A DNA stretch of 64,000 nt. It comes from Bacillota bacterium. GTDB taxonomy: Bacteria > Bacillota > Clostridia > Christensenellales > Aristaeellaceae. A model generated the notes under the pieces. That model did no database searches, had not been told where the DNA came from, and worked only from the letters and a program-made list of their open reading frames with translations. Where the stretch lies: contig JAEZQK010000125.1 of assembly GCA_023413135.1 (NCBI GenBank), forward strand, positions 1-64,000, in the 5' to 3' direction. Shown here one piece after another: positions 23,688-32,019 of the stretch (its first letter is position 1; every line of letters starts with the position of its first letter). The translations under genes and the position numbers were made by a program.

Positions 23688-23877
23688 GACCGTTCCTCCC
23701 ATTCCCCGTCGGTAAGCTTTTGTTTTCCTTCTTCTGCCTGATCGCCTGCCTGCGTTTCATCTCTTGGATGCTATACTCCTCCCGGGCTCTCCGGGATCTA
23801 TGCTTTCTGATAGCAAATAGTGCATACGCGCACATGGGGGAAAGAATAGCCAGAAGCATCAGTGCTATCGCCTTCAA
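23677..23877 (-). CDS. Small membrane protein, hypothetical
   Basis: The 66-residue protein has an N-terminal hydrophobic helix (IALMLLAILSPMCAYALFAI) followed by a very basic cytoplasmic tail (RKHRSRRAREEY...). It overlaps the ASCH gene start by 11 bases and is the first gene of this leftward group after the gap containing the opposite-strand gene. Function unknown. Confidence 0.5.
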   Translation of the reverse strand: MKAIALMLLAILSPMCAYALFAIRKHRSRRAREEYSIQEMKRRQAIRQKKENKSLPTGNGRNGHDN

Positions 23878-24051
23878 AACATCCCCTTCTTCCGAATATT
23901 ATTTGAAACACATGACATCCTCATTTTGCTTGTAGGCCGTAACGAATATTTATTTTGTACATCTCCCATATCTCATGAATAATCCAATATCACAACATCA
24001 TATTGTTTAATGCCCACAGTATGCTCCACGACTGCGAAGGAGGAAATTGTT
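23878..24051. promoter_or_regulatory. AT-rich divergent intergenic region
   Basis: This AT-rich gap separates the leftward group from the rightward gene at 24052. A possible rightward promoter is TTGCTT at about 23930 with TATTTA some 17 bases on. A small inverted repeat CAATAT/ATATTG (about 23986-24007) could be an operator. Both are weak guesses from base pattern. Confidence 0.35.
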
Positions 24052-24384
24052 ATGCTGCTCCCCAAAATAATCCTAAAGGAACTCGGTGAAGCCGTACTCC
24101 GGATTCTTAAAAGAATTTTCAATGACGAGTCTTCTGGTAAGCAAGCAAAGGATCAACAAGAACCCAATCAGCAGTGTATTCCCAACATTCCTCCGATTTT
24201 GTCTAATCCCACTTTGGTGAATATCCCGGAGAACATAATGGAAGGCGCTGAAGTAATAGTCAGGCGCGATATCATAGTCGCAGAATTGGTGAAACTACCG
24301 AGTGGCTCCTATGTCTGGAATAACTATATTCAATCATCGGCAATCGTCAATGAAATAGTTAAATCAGACAAAACAAATGCATAG
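24052..24384 (+). CDS. Orphan rightward gene (moron-like), unknown function
   Basis: It is the only convincing plus-strand gene inside the leftward phage region. The start at ATG 24052 is set by a strong GGAGG eight bases upstream. The 110-residue product starts LLPKIILKELGEAVLRILKRIF, an amphipathic or membrane-seeking helix. A Gln/Pro/Asn-rich linker follows, then a compact part with EGAEVIVRRDIIVAELVKLPSGSYVW. It has its own intergenic region and a downstream hairpin, so it may be expressed in the lysogen. I do not recognise it. Confidence 0.6.
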   Translation: MLLPKIILKELGEAVLRILKRIFNDESSGKQAKDQQEPNQQCIPNIPPILSNPTLVNIPENIMEGAEVIVRRDIIVAELVKLPSGSYVWNNYIQSSAIVNEIVKSDKTNA

Positions 24385-24465
24385 TGGGACAATGGGTTTG
24401 CTGCATAGGCTAAGGCCATTGCAGCAAACTCACCCTTATCAACCCGCCGTGCCGCTATGTCCCAT
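24384..24465. other. Inverted repeats after the rightward gene
   Basis: TTTGCTGCA (24397-24405) and TGCAGCAAA (24420-24428) form a perfect 9-bp stem. An outer pairing of TGGGAC with GTCCCA encloses it. There is no strong T run, so it may be a terminator of unusual form or a regulatory hairpin between convergent genes. Confidence 0.45.
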
Positions 24466-24672
24466 ACAGCCCTTTTTCCAGTCATGGTTGTCGCAATCGG
24501 TCATCGGCAAGAATTCATGGCCCTGGGATATTTCATCCAAAAGGAAATCCTGTACTTCTTTGGCGGTTTTCAGTTTCTTTCCATCAACGGTTATGCAGGG
24601 TGCCAGCCGCTTTAATTCTGCAGCGCTCTGGGCCAAAGCTCCCCTGACGCTTAAGCTGATATGGCGTATCAT
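24439..24672 (-). CDS. Small conserved phage protein
   Basis: The 77-residue protein has an N-terminal basic helix (ISLSVRGALAQSAAELKRLAP) and a C-terminal motif TDCDNHDWKKGCMGH, which I have the impression of seeing in other phages of gut Firmicutes. The two cysteines and histidines could bind a metal. It overlaps the next gene upstream by four bases. Confidence 0.55.
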   Translation of the reverse strand: MIRHISLSVRGALAQSAAELKRLAPCITVDGKKLKTAKEVQDFLLDEISQGHEFLPMTDCDNHDWKKGCMGHSGTAG

Positions 24673-24887
24673 TTGCTTTCCTCCCCATCCGGTTCGTCTA
24701 TGAATGTGATTTCGGTCGCCCTTGCTTCAATGACGGTTCTTTCCGGTAGCATCTCTACAATGGCAACTGGAAAGGTGACTTGCCCTCCTGGGTAGCCGCC
24801 TCTAACGACACTTGCTCCGATGGGATATGATACATCACCCCACCGATGGAAAAGGCCATCCTGGCCGTTCACTTTACATTTTCTCAT
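24669..24887 (-). CDS. Hypothetical small protein
   Basis: The 72-residue protein starts at ATG 24887, where GGAGG lies seven bases upstream. It is beta-rich (ASVVRGGYPGGQVTFPVAIVEM) and ends with an acidic tail. It overlaps both neighbours by four bases, suggesting coupled translation. Not recognised. Confidence 0.5.
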   Translation of the reverse strand: MRKCKVNGQDGLFHRWGDVSYPIGASVVRGGYPGGQVTFPVAIVEMLPERTVIEARATEITFIDEPDGEESK

Positions 24888-25762
24888 GTACTTACCTCCC
24901 TGCCCGACTCCGGGCCACACTGCAACTCCTCCGCAAAATACTTTCCATACTTTTTCCCCACGATTTCAGGCCGTAACCATTCTCGTTGAAACCTGCCCCA
25001 TACAGGATCTTTTGCCCCGTCTGGGCCGCGGTATAGCATTGCATACGGTATAAATCCTGCCTTGATGGTGTCAATCAGCCGCTTTTCTGCCTTATCGTAT
25101 GAGTCACCTTGGTAGCCGATCAAGACATAGCACGCCATGCCGTGATCTTTGAAGCGGTGTCCCTCATGCTGCATGATCCGGCCGGCACAGACAAGCGGCT
25201 CGTAGTCGTCGGGCGTGTCGAATGCGAAATACATACGACGTGCCTTGATTTTTCGAAGCAGAGCGGCATGCCAGGGTTTAAGTAATCGCGCCTCCAAACC
25301 ACCTGTAAACAAGGCTTGTTCGGGCTGCCGGGCCAGCATATGGAACACTGCCCGAATATGCACATCACTACATGCCAGAAGGTTGTCGTCCAGAATGTTC
25401 CACCCATCCTTAATGGGCAGCTCCCGGAGCCTGCTGCCTTCACGCTTGGGAACTGCACAGAACCAGCAATGGTTCGGGCAACCCCTGCTTGTGATCGTTA
25501 CCCCGTGCTTAACATACATGCCAGGAATGAACTCCCCACTCGGTTGATTGAATGCGGGTCCTCCCATCAGCACCGGCACCCCCAGCACCCGCCACGCTTC
25601 AGCCATCTGCTCAGCGCGGGGAAGATCCCAGGTGAAGGTGACACTGATATGAACCTCATGCACATCAGTCAGGGTGAATGGTGGCTGGAAGCAGGTAAAG
25701 GCCAACTCATCTGTGGGCGTCAAATTGGTTCGGGATGGAAAGACTCGGGCGATACGCATCAT
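24884..25762 (-). CDS. Phage radical SAM protein with B12-binding-like N-terminus
   Basis: This 292-residue protein carries the radical SAM motif CPNHCWFC near residue 95. The N-terminal 90 residues (DLPRAEQMAEAWRVLGVPVLMGGPAF) resemble a shortened cobalamin-binding-like fold as seen in B12-type radical SAM enzymes. The core segments ILDDNLLACSD, FTGGLEARLL and MYFAFDTPDD are as expected for the barrel. ATG 25762 follows GGGAGG. Similar proteins occur in phages, but the substrate is not known. Confidence 0.82.
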   Translation of the reverse strand: MMRIARVFPSRTNLTPTDELAFTCFQPPFTLTDVHEVHISVTFTWDLPRAEQMAEAWRVLGVPVLMGGPAFNQPSGEFIPGMYVKHGVTITSRGCPNHCWFCAVPKREGSRLRELPIKDGWNILDDNLLACSDVHIRAVFHMLARQPEQALFTGGLEARLLKPWHAALLRKIKARRMYFAFDTPDDYEPLVCAGRIMQHEGHRFKDHGMACYVLIGYQGDSYDKAEKRLIDTIKAGFIPYAMLYRGPDGAKDPVWGRFQREWLRPEIVGKKYGKYFAEELQCGPESGREVST

Positions 25763-25768
25763 ATTGTT

Positions 25769-26281
25769 CTACCTCCCATAATACGGGCAGAACCCGCCCT
25801 CATTCTCTGTAAGCAATATCCGCTTGTAAAGCTTTCTCATCTCGCAAGCCTCAACCGCCTCGATGATAACCGTGGTGCCCCCGTCCTCACCAGCGATCAG
25901 GCAAGGGCAATTGAGGGAACATTCGGACAAGGCGAATTGCACGAGGGTTTCCATGTCTCCCCCGGTGATTACATGAAACTCGGGGTGCTTCTGCGGTGCG
26001 GCTTTTAGCTCAAATTGATAAGTATTGACCTTCCGAGCCAACCCTTCCCGATGATCCGGATCCGGTTCACTCTCCAGAAGGGTGTTTTCCAGATTGCGAA
26101 TCTGGCTAAACAGGGCTTTGACGCGACCATGAATGCCCATCTTCTCCAAGCGTCCCTGTCCTTTGTGGGCTTCGTCGCCAGTTAAGCGCTCAATGGCGCC
26201 ACATAGGGCAACTGCTGAGACATGGAGCATGGAAAGGCCAATGCACTCTTCAGAGCGGAAATAGCGCTTGTACTCTTTCAT
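25769..26281 (-). CDS. DUF5651-like phage protein
   Basis: The 170-residue protein begins MKEYKRYFRSEECIGLSMLHVSAVALCGAI and ends with the Cys-rich FALSECSLNCPCLIAGEDG followed by GGFCPYYGR. I believe this is the pattern of DUF5651 phage proteins. The conserved cysteines suggest a zinc site. Its start overlaps the previous stop (ATGA) with GGAGG upstream. Function unknown. Confidence 0.6.
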   Translation of the reverse strand: MKEYKRYFRSEECIGLSMLHVSAVALCGAIERLTGDEAHKGQGRLEKMGIHGRVKALFSQIRNLENTLLESEPDPDHREGLARKVNTYQFELKAAPQKHPEFHVITGGDMETLVQFALSECSLNCPCLIAGEDGGTTVIIEAVEACEMRKLYKRILLTENEGGFCPYYGR

Positions 26282-26472
26282 GGCTTGTCCTCCGTGTCCC
26301 GGGGATCTGTACCAAACTCAATGAATGGCCGACGAGCTTTGGCTTTTCCGGGCACAGGTTCGCTCCCAATTTGGATATAGCCGTACCCGGCCTCCAGGAG
26401 CAGCATGGCGAGTTCCCGCTTCTTTTGCTCCTGGAAGGTAGATTTCAGGATGTAGATACGCTGCTTATCCAT
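26278..26472 (-). CDS. Hypothetical small protein
   Basis: The 64-residue protein starts at ATG 26472 (GGAGGG upstream) and overlaps both the Dam-type methyltransferase end and the next gene. It has a predicted helix (TFQEQKKRELAMLLLEAG) followed by beta-strand residues. Not recognised. Confidence 0.5.
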   Translation of the reverse strand: MDKQRIYILKSTFQEQKKRELAMLLLEAGYGYIQIGSEPVPGKAKARRPFIEFGTDPRDTEDKP

Positions 26473-27304
26473 TAGAACACCCTCCAGCATTGAACATTGA
26501 TACCTGAGCATTTCTCTCGGCAGCCAATGGATTGATCCAAAGGCATTCGGTACGAGTTGCGGCGCGTTCGGCTCTGGTAATAATGGCCTTCACTTCCCAT
26601 CCATGGAGTAAATCACGATATAGTGGACAATCATACCCGGACAAGAGGACCATCCCGGAATGCCGAACAAGTGCCTTTAGTAACGCCTCATGCTCCTTTT
26701 CCGACATCTCAAATCTGTACTGATCGCCATTCATTGACCGAGTATCCTTCATGTAAGGTGGGTCAGCGTATATCAGCGATTCTTCCCCGTCTACCTCACG
26801 AATCAAGTCCAAGGCAGGACGGTTATCGATTTGTGCTTTTAATAGCCTTCGGCCGACCTGTTGCACGATGTCGGGCAGTCTTGACCATATCGCTGGGCAG
26901 TTGGGCCCGTTATTAACCTGCTTCCCCGTACTATGCCTCCAACTATTTTTTACTGCCGTACGCGCCCCGAATGCCATCCAGCATCGCACGGCAAATTGCC
27001 GGGCAGCCTCAACATCGTCCAGGATTTCCTCCCCGAAATCGCTTTTCAGGAATTCCTCGCGGCTCCATGGGGTTAGGCCGATTGCTCTGGCCAGAGCTTC
27101 AGGTTGTTCCCGGCACGTTCGAAAGAAGCGGATAATAGAACCATCAATGTCGGATATGGTTTCAATGCGGGATGGTTCTTTATTGAAAAACACAGCACCG
27201 CTTCCAAAGTACGGTTCAACATAGCCTATATGCGGTGGCATATGGCTGATGATCCAGTCGGACAGCCGCCATTTGGCGCCGGGGTATTTCAAGATAGGTC
27301 TCAT
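26465..27304 (-). CDS. Dam-type (D12 class) adenine methyltransferase
   Basis: The 279-residue protein is an N6-adenine methyltransferase of the D12 family. The SAM motif region YVEPYFGSGAVFFN lies near residue 30, and the catalytic motif ADPPYMKDTRS near residue 175. The N-terminal RPILKYPGAKWRL is the usual opening. The C-terminal motif ATRTECLWIN is also present. It starts overlapping the cytosine methyltransferase stop (ATGA). It probably methylates phage DNA against host restriction. The recognition site cannot be read from the sequence. Confidence 0.9.
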   Translation of the reverse strand: MRPILKYPGAKWRLSDWIISHMPPHIGYVEPYFGSGAVFFNKEPSRIETISDIDGSIIRFFRTCREQPEALARAIGLTPWSREEFLKSDFGEEILDDVEAARQFAVRCWMAFGARTAVKNSWRHSTGKQVNNGPNCPAIWSRLPDIVQQVGRRLLKAQIDNRPALDLIREVDGEESLIYADPPYMKDTRSMNGDQYRFEMSEKEHEALLKALVRHSGMVLLSGYDCPLYRDLLHGWEVKAIITRAERAATRTECLWINPLAAERNAQVSMFNAGGCSNG

Positions 27305-28221
27305 ATAGTTGCCTCATCAAATAGCGAAATTTGATTTGGGATCGAATCTTCATGCTGTGGTTTTTTTGGTACCTTGGGTGGCGGCTTGCCAGCCATTTTT
27401 TTCACATCACCGTTTTTGATAACCGCAACCGCACCAGCCTGCATCATCATCGCCTTTTTTATTTGATCCCACTTGCCATATCCGCCTTCTTGTAACATCA
27501 GGGCAAACTTGTCAAGAACAGGTACACCGTCGGGGTCAAAGAAACCAACTATTGCCGGCACTTCCTCCATGACAAAGGTTTTCGGTTGAAGCTCCACAAT
27601 TAAGCGGCCATACTCATAAACGAGGTTGTTTCGGGGATCAGCAATATTTTGCTTCCCCGCAGCACTGTACCCCTGGCAGGGTGGTCCGCCGCATACGCAA
27701 TCCAATTCACCAGGTTTCATGCCCAAAGCATCCAATATCATCTTTCCGGTAAGCTTGCGAACGTTCCCGAAGAAAAAGTTTCTCACCGGAGCAGCTTCCG
27801 GGTGGTGCCTGATCCATCCACTTCCGGCAAGCCCACTTCCCATTGCAGCGTTGTATAAGCCTCCCGGAGTGTCGTGCTTTTCATTGGCAACGATACCCGC
27901 AGGAACCGATTTCACTTTGCCGCCGAAAATATACCGTTCACAGGCCTTATTGAGGCGGTCTTTATCCTTTTCCCCCTCGATGTAATGTATCTGCACCGGA
28001 TAGCTGGCAAGGTTGGTGAGATAGGTCAGTGTGGCGGATTCTTCATACTCATTTGCGCCAACAACCTCAAACCCGGCCTGTATAAACCCCAGGTCCATAC
28101 CGCCACATCCGGCAAAGCAGGAAAAACACGTCGGTCGCTTTGAAGGTCTTGTTCTGGCAAGCCTTTCTGGAACCAACAATCCAGTATGGTCTATTGCAAA
28201 CTTTCCGAAAGGCATATTCAA
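27301..28221 (-). CDS. C5 cytosine methyltransferase, C-terminally atypical
   Basis: The 306-residue protein has motif I (SCFAGCGGMDLGFIQAGF), motif IV with the catalytic Cys (GGPPCQGYS) and motif VI in an unusual form (MEEVP rather than the common ENV). It then ends without recognisable motifs VIII, IX and X or a target-recognition domain. A ~70-residue insert lies between motifs I and IV. The C-terminus is Lys/Pro-rich. It starts at TTG 28221 overlapping the helicase stop (TTGA). It may need a partner protein, may be a degenerate enzyme, or may have a rearranged C-terminal half. Confidence 0.8.
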   Translation of the reverse strand: MNMPFGKFAIDHTGLLVPERLARTRPSKRPTCFSCFAGCGGMDLGFIQAGFEVVGANEYEESATLTYLTNLASYPVQIHYIEGEKDKDRLNKACERYIFGGKVKSVPAGIVANEKHDTPGGLYNAAMGSGLAGSGWIRHHPEAAPVRNFFFGNVRKLTGKMILDALGMKPGELDCVCGGPPCQGYSAAGKQNIADPRNNLVYEYGRLIVELQPKTFVMEEVPAIVGFFDPDGVPVLDKFALMLQEGGYGKWDQIKKAMMMQAGAVAVIKNGDVKKMAGKPPPKVPKKPQHEDSIPNQISLFDEATI

Positions 28222-29585
28222 ATCTGCTTCTCCTTTCGTGTTAAGGCTAAGAATTGCACACGGGGCTTATCAAAGGCCGTGAATACGGTACACTTTGCCC
28301 GGCCATTTCTATTTTTCTCAACGATGACAGCGGCGAGGCTCAATCCATGCTCTCTAAGCGACTGGAAGGTTTCCAGATCTTCCGGCTTATGCATTTCTGC
28401 TTCCTCAGGATCATGCAGGATCAGGAAGATATCTGCATCCTGCTCAATCGCTCCGGAATCTCGCGCCTCGGCCATGGTCGGTGCCCGGCGGATGCGGTTC
28501 CCGTCCTTGGTTGTTCCGCCCTGGGATTGGCGATTTAACTGGCTTAGCACCACTATGGGTATTTTCAGTTCCTTGGCCAGCAGCTTCAGTTCCCGGGAGA
28601 TTTCCGATATCTGATCATTGCGGTTCATCTTCTTGTTATCGGAGGACATAAGCTGGATGTAGTCCACAATGATCATGTCCAAGCCGCTTTCCTGGGCCAT
28701 GGCGTATGCCGCCCTGCGCAGCTTCGATATGGTATTACACTCCATGGTGGAGAAAATGGGCATTTGGGCTATCTCGCCGCATAGAGGTCCTATACGTCGG
28801 TAATCCTCTTCCGTCAGGTTGCCGGTCTCAATATTTTCTGTGGGTACCCCGGAGAGCGTCGCAAGTACGCGTGCGGCCGTTTCATCCTCGCTCATTTCCA
28901 GGGAATCAAGCAGGGTGCGCTTTCCCTTCCCTGCCGCATCCCTGGCAATTTGTAAGGCCAAAGAGCTTTTCCCGACAGAAGGCCTTGCCGCTATGACGAT
29001 GAGCTTTCCCGCCGACAACCGGATAATCTTGTCCAGCGGTGGTATGCCTGTGGCGATCCGCCCCTCTTCCGGTTTCTTTGTAACCTCGCTGATCCTGTCA
29101 AGAAGCCTTTCCATGGCCGTATCCATGGTGATCAACTGCGGCGCGTCATTCGATTTTGTTTCCTTTAAGCCCAGGATTACCCGGTCCCGAAGATCATCCG
29201 GCATTATGGAGCCATCGCCGGCTTCGTTGATCATCTTCTGGCCGGCCGCCCGGAGGATCCGGCGCTTATGGCATTCCTGAAGGATCTTCATGTATGCCGG
29301 ATAATTCAAGGTCGTGGGTACATACTGCTGGGTATCAATCAGGTAGGCGGTACCCCCGGCTTCCGCCAGCCTGTTGAGCTTTGTAAGCTGGCTGTCCATG
29401 GTTGTGAGGTCTATTGGCATCTTAGCCGCATATAAATCCCGCATAGCCGCCAGTATCGCCCGGTGCCTGACATCTGTGAGCATTGAATCCGGCATCTCTA
29501 CGGTCTTGCTTGCGCATTGTTCATCCAGTAAGGCACAGCCAAGAACACTGCGTTCCGCCTCCAGGTTGGCATATACATTGGCCAT
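28218..29585 (-). CDS. dnaB: Replicative DNA helicase, DnaB family
   Basis: The 455-residue protein has the DnaB N-terminal domain (residues 1-100, AERSVLGCALLDEQC and HRAILAAMRDLYA) and the RecA-like C-terminal domain. Its Walker A motif is ARPSVGKSS. Motif H2 and Walker B lie in LDMIIVDYIQLM, and a later VVLSQLNRQ segment follows. It unwinds phage DNA at the fork. The N-terminal 20 residues match the usual start, so ATG 29585 is well supported. It follows the DnaD-like initiator by three bases. Confidence 0.93.
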   Translation of the reverse strand: MANVYANLEAERSVLGCALLDEQCASKTVEMPDSMLTDVRHRAILAAMRDLYAAKMPIDLTTMDSQLTKLNRLAEAGGTAYLIDTQQYVPTTLNYPAYMKILQECHKRRILRAAGQKMINEAGDGSIMPDDLRDRVILGLKETKSNDAPQLITMDTAMERLLDRISEVTKKPEEGRIATGIPPLDKIIRLSAGKLIVIAARPSVGKSSLALQIARDAAGKGKRTLLDSLEMSEDETAARVLATLSGVPTENIETGNLTEEDYRRIGPLCGEIAQMPIFSTMECNTISKLRRAAYAMAQESGLDMIIVDYIQLMSSDNKKMNRNDQISEISRELKLLAKELKIPIVVLSQLNRQSQGGTTKDGNRIRRAPTMAEARDSGAIEQDADIFLILHDPEEAEMHKPEDLETFQSLREHGLSLAAVIVEKNRNGRAKCTVFTAFDKPRVQFLALTRKEKQI

Positions 29586-29588
29586 GTG

Positions 29589-30545
29589 CTATTCCAACCT
29601 TTCGTATCCCTGATATGGGTCATAATCCGGTGCTGTCCTGCCTTGACTCGGTATCGCAACCTGAATGGCCCGCTTAAAAGATAGAATCTGCGCATTTGCT
29701 TGCACTTCCGTTTTGATACCATCTGCCTGCCATCGACGCAAGGTTGTGCATAACCATCGCAGCGGATATTTGGGCTGGCTTCTGGCGGCTTCTTCAATAC
29801 CTTTTTTGACCAGTGCTTCCCCGAGCTCATCATATAGCTGCTGCAGGTCATCGAGCGCGATCCCCATGGGCAGGTTCCCGAGGTTGTCCATATAGTGGGT
29901 GCACACCCGCTGCCAACCGTGGTCGACCTTGACGGGACCAAATGGGGTGATCACCTCATCTTCTTCATCATCATCTTCCCCCGCGGGTATAGAAGATGAT
30001 GGAGTTATATATATACTTTCCTTTACTTTACTTTGGGGATTGTTTCCGGTTTTATCGGGGTTTCTTCCGGTTTTATCAAGGTTTCTGGTACCAGAAACGG
30101 CGATAAGGACAACTTTATTAAGGATGCTCTTTGGAACATCCTTGGGATTGCCCATGTCCAGCAGGAAGTAGTCCTTTATCATGCGAATCTCATCGCGTTT
30201 GCTGATCATCCGGATGTATCTCTGCTGTATTCCATGGCTGGTAAGCACGCCAAACGCCTTATATACCCCCTGATCGAAAAGGGAACGTCTAAGGCACCCC
30301 TGCACTACCTCCCCTACAAACTCAGGTGTGCAACCACAACCGACACCATCAGACATCATGAAGCAGCTGTCATCTGCCCAAGCTATGTAATAACCGTTCT
30401 CTCCGTAGATCCGACACATCAGCACCATCCATACGACAACACCTTTTGCACCGAACTCCCAACGGAGAAATTTGACCTTATCGTCGGCCAGAAACCCGAC
30501 ATCAAGCGGGAAGTAATCAACCCCGTCCTTCAATGGACGGGCCAA
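29589..30545 (-). CDS. DnaD-like replication initiation protein
   Basis: I start this 318-residue protein at TTG 30545, eight bases after GGGAGG, which gives the usual opening ARPLKDGVDYFPLDVGFLADDKV of the DUF4373/Lin1244-type initiation domain. Residues about 220-290 form a DnaD-like domain (YMDNLGNLPMGIALDDLQQLYDEL, then YPLRWLCTTLRRW). A low-complexity linker (GEDDDEEDEV) joins the parts. It probably opens the phage origin and loads DnaB. The origin often lies in such genes, but I cannot point to iterons here. Confidence 0.82.
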   Translation of the reverse strand: MARPLKDGVDYFPLDVGFLADDKVKFLRWEFGAKGVVVWMVLMCRIYGENGYYIAWADDSCFMMSDGVGCGCTPEFVGEVVQGCLRRSLFDQGVYKAFGVLTSHGIQQRYIRMISKRDEIRMIKDYFLLDMGNPKDVPKSILNKVVLIAVSGTRNLDKTGRNPDKTGNNPQSKVKESIYITPSSSIPAGEDDDEEDEVITPFGPVKVDHGWQRVCTHYMDNLGNLPMGIALDDLQQLYDELGEALVKKGIEEAARSQPKYPLRWLCTTLRRWQADGIKTEVQANAQILSFKRAIQVAIPSQGRTAPDYDPYQGYERLE

Positions 30546-30573
30546 ACAACACACCTCCCGTTTATTTGAATGA

Positions 30574-30618
30574 CCGGCCCTGCGTGGCACACAAGATTTT
30601 GAGCATTCGCAGGGCCGG
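30574..30618. other. Perfect 11-bp inverted repeat before the initiator gene
   Basis: CCGGCCCTGCG (30574-30584) and CGCAGGGCCGG (30608-30618) form an 11-bp stem with a 23-base loop, upstream of the DnaD-like gene. It could be a transcription terminator without a T run, an operator, or part of an origin. Confidence 0.45.
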
Positions 30619-30742
30619 CGAGAATCGCGGCATCAGCCCGCCTTGTCATCGTTTGTGAAGCTATGCCCAACCTCACACCAAATGAGGCAAGCGGCAAGGT
30701 TAAGGAGGACCAGCCTGCGGTTATACCGCGCCGCGGGGCTCG

Positions 30743-31609
30743 TTAGGCAATGATCTCAACATTGACCGGGTTATCGATATCCTTCAGCTGGGCCTTCAGC
30801 CAGGCAGCGATGTTTTGCACAGCCTTGTACTTCCAGGCACCACCATCCGATTCAAAGAGGGCGGCATATGTGGCCTTTTCCTCAGCTTTAAAGCGGAGCA
30901 CGAAGGGGCTGGCTGGCTGTGGGACTTCGTGGAATGTGCGCTTAGGCACCAGGTAGATCGGATTTTCGATCTTGACATCCTCAGCCACAGCGACACCGGC
31001 CTTTACCGTAACCCGCTGTGAATAGCCATCATCTGCCGTTTGGTCGCTCTGCTCATTACGAAGATTGCCCACCAGCTGCATGGCCAACTTTCGGTTGCAG
31101 ACCGTGCCCTGGATAACGGCATCATCTTCGAATCTGGTGTTCAGCATGATCAGCAGGTCCTCTGCTGGAAGAAATGTGTCAAAAAGAATGCTGGGAAGCG
31201 TGATCTCACAAAATGCGATGCACTCACGCTTACGCAAAGGGCCAAATACCGGCGTATAAACTTCCACCCGGGTGGGGCTGGTGACGCGGACGATGAAACG
31301 TTCAAATGCTGTGGGATCGACTGATGCTTTGGAACTACCTGCATTGCCGTCAGAGAAATATTTGTCCACATCGGTCTTGAGGAAGTCCACAAGACCCTGC
31401 AGGGAATAAACCGGGAAAATATCCGAGAAAACGGGTTGCTTGGGCTGGAAGCGTTCGAGCTTGCTGCCGGTGGCAATGTACTTTTCACCATGGACGGTGA
31501 TCTCTTTGGGCTCCAAAGCCTTCTCAGTGTTCTCCTTGCCCAGGTTAACCAGGAATTCCATCGCCTCGCGATCGCCGGGGACATTATAGGTACCGTTGAT
31601 ACCGGCCAT
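30743..31609 (-). CDS. DUF2303-like phage protein
   Basis: The 288-residue protein contains a C-terminal segment IYLVPKRTFHEVPQPASPFVLRF that agrees with the phage DUF2303 family. The N-terminal part has REAMEFLVNLGKENTEKAL. It lies just before the replication genes and after the recombination block, as DUF2303 genes often do. Its molecular role is not known. It may be related to recombination or replication. Confidence 0.65.
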   Translation of the reverse strand: MAGINGTYNVPGDREAMEFLVNLGKENTEKALEPKEITVHGEKYIATGSKLERFQPKQPVFSDIFPVYSLQGLVDFLKTDVDKYFSDGNAGSSKASVDPTAFERFIVRVTSPTRVEVYTPVFGPLRKRECIAFCEITLPSILFDTFLPAEDLLIMLNTRFEDDAVIQGTVCNRKLAMQLVGNLRNEQSDQTADDGYSQRVTVKAGVAVAEDVKIENPIYLVPKRTFHEVPQPASPFVLRFKAEEKATYAALFESDGGAWKYKAVQNIAAWLKAQLKDIDNPVNVEIIA

Positions 31610-31611
31610 TC

Positions 31612-32004
31612 TTACCCTTCTTTCTTTTGTTGGTCGTCTGGTTTCTGGAAGCGTACAACATTGGGGATATTAATCGAACCGTCCAGGCCGATCTGTCCGG
31701 GTACTTGGCTTGAGACCTCCTGTGCAACTACGTTCCCTTCATCGTCCCGGGCGATCAACACCATCTGAGATAGCGTTACCGGCGGGGCAACAACTGTCTT
31801 GATGTCGGTCTGAAAGGATGCAGAGGTGCGATCCTTATTGGGCTGGACGGTGACCGTCAGGATTATTTTCCGCTTCTTCTCCGGATCGGTGTTCGGGTCG
31901 AACACATTACGAAGCAGTTCATCAAAACTCCGATTAAAGCGTCCAGTAAGAGCACCTTCCATAAGGTCATCCAGCTTCTTGATATTGCGTGTCTTGGCTG
32001 CCAT
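31612..32004 (-). CDS. Hypothetical phage protein of the recombination block
   Basis: The 130-residue protein has an N-terminal helix (NIKKLDDLMEGALTGRFNRSFDELLRNVF), a DPNTDPEKKRKIILTVTVQPNKDR beta segment, and a Gly/Asn-rich C-terminus. It lies between the metallo-beta-lactamase-fold gene and the DUF2303-like gene with its own GGAG site. I do not recognise a specific function. Confidence 0.55.
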   Translation of the reverse strand: MAAKTRNIKKLDDLMEGALTGRFNRSFDELLRNVFDPNTDPEKKRKIILTVTVQPNKDRTSASFQTDIKTVVAPPVTLSQMVLIARDDEGNVVAQEVSSQVPGQIGLDGSINIPNVVRFQKPDDQQKKEG

Positions 32005-32019
32005 GGGCTTCTCCTTTCA

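Noticed and set aside
30530..30649. A 39-codon minus-strand frame over the inverted repeat before the initiator gene.
   Set aside because: It has no ribosome site and overlaps the start of the initiator in another frame.
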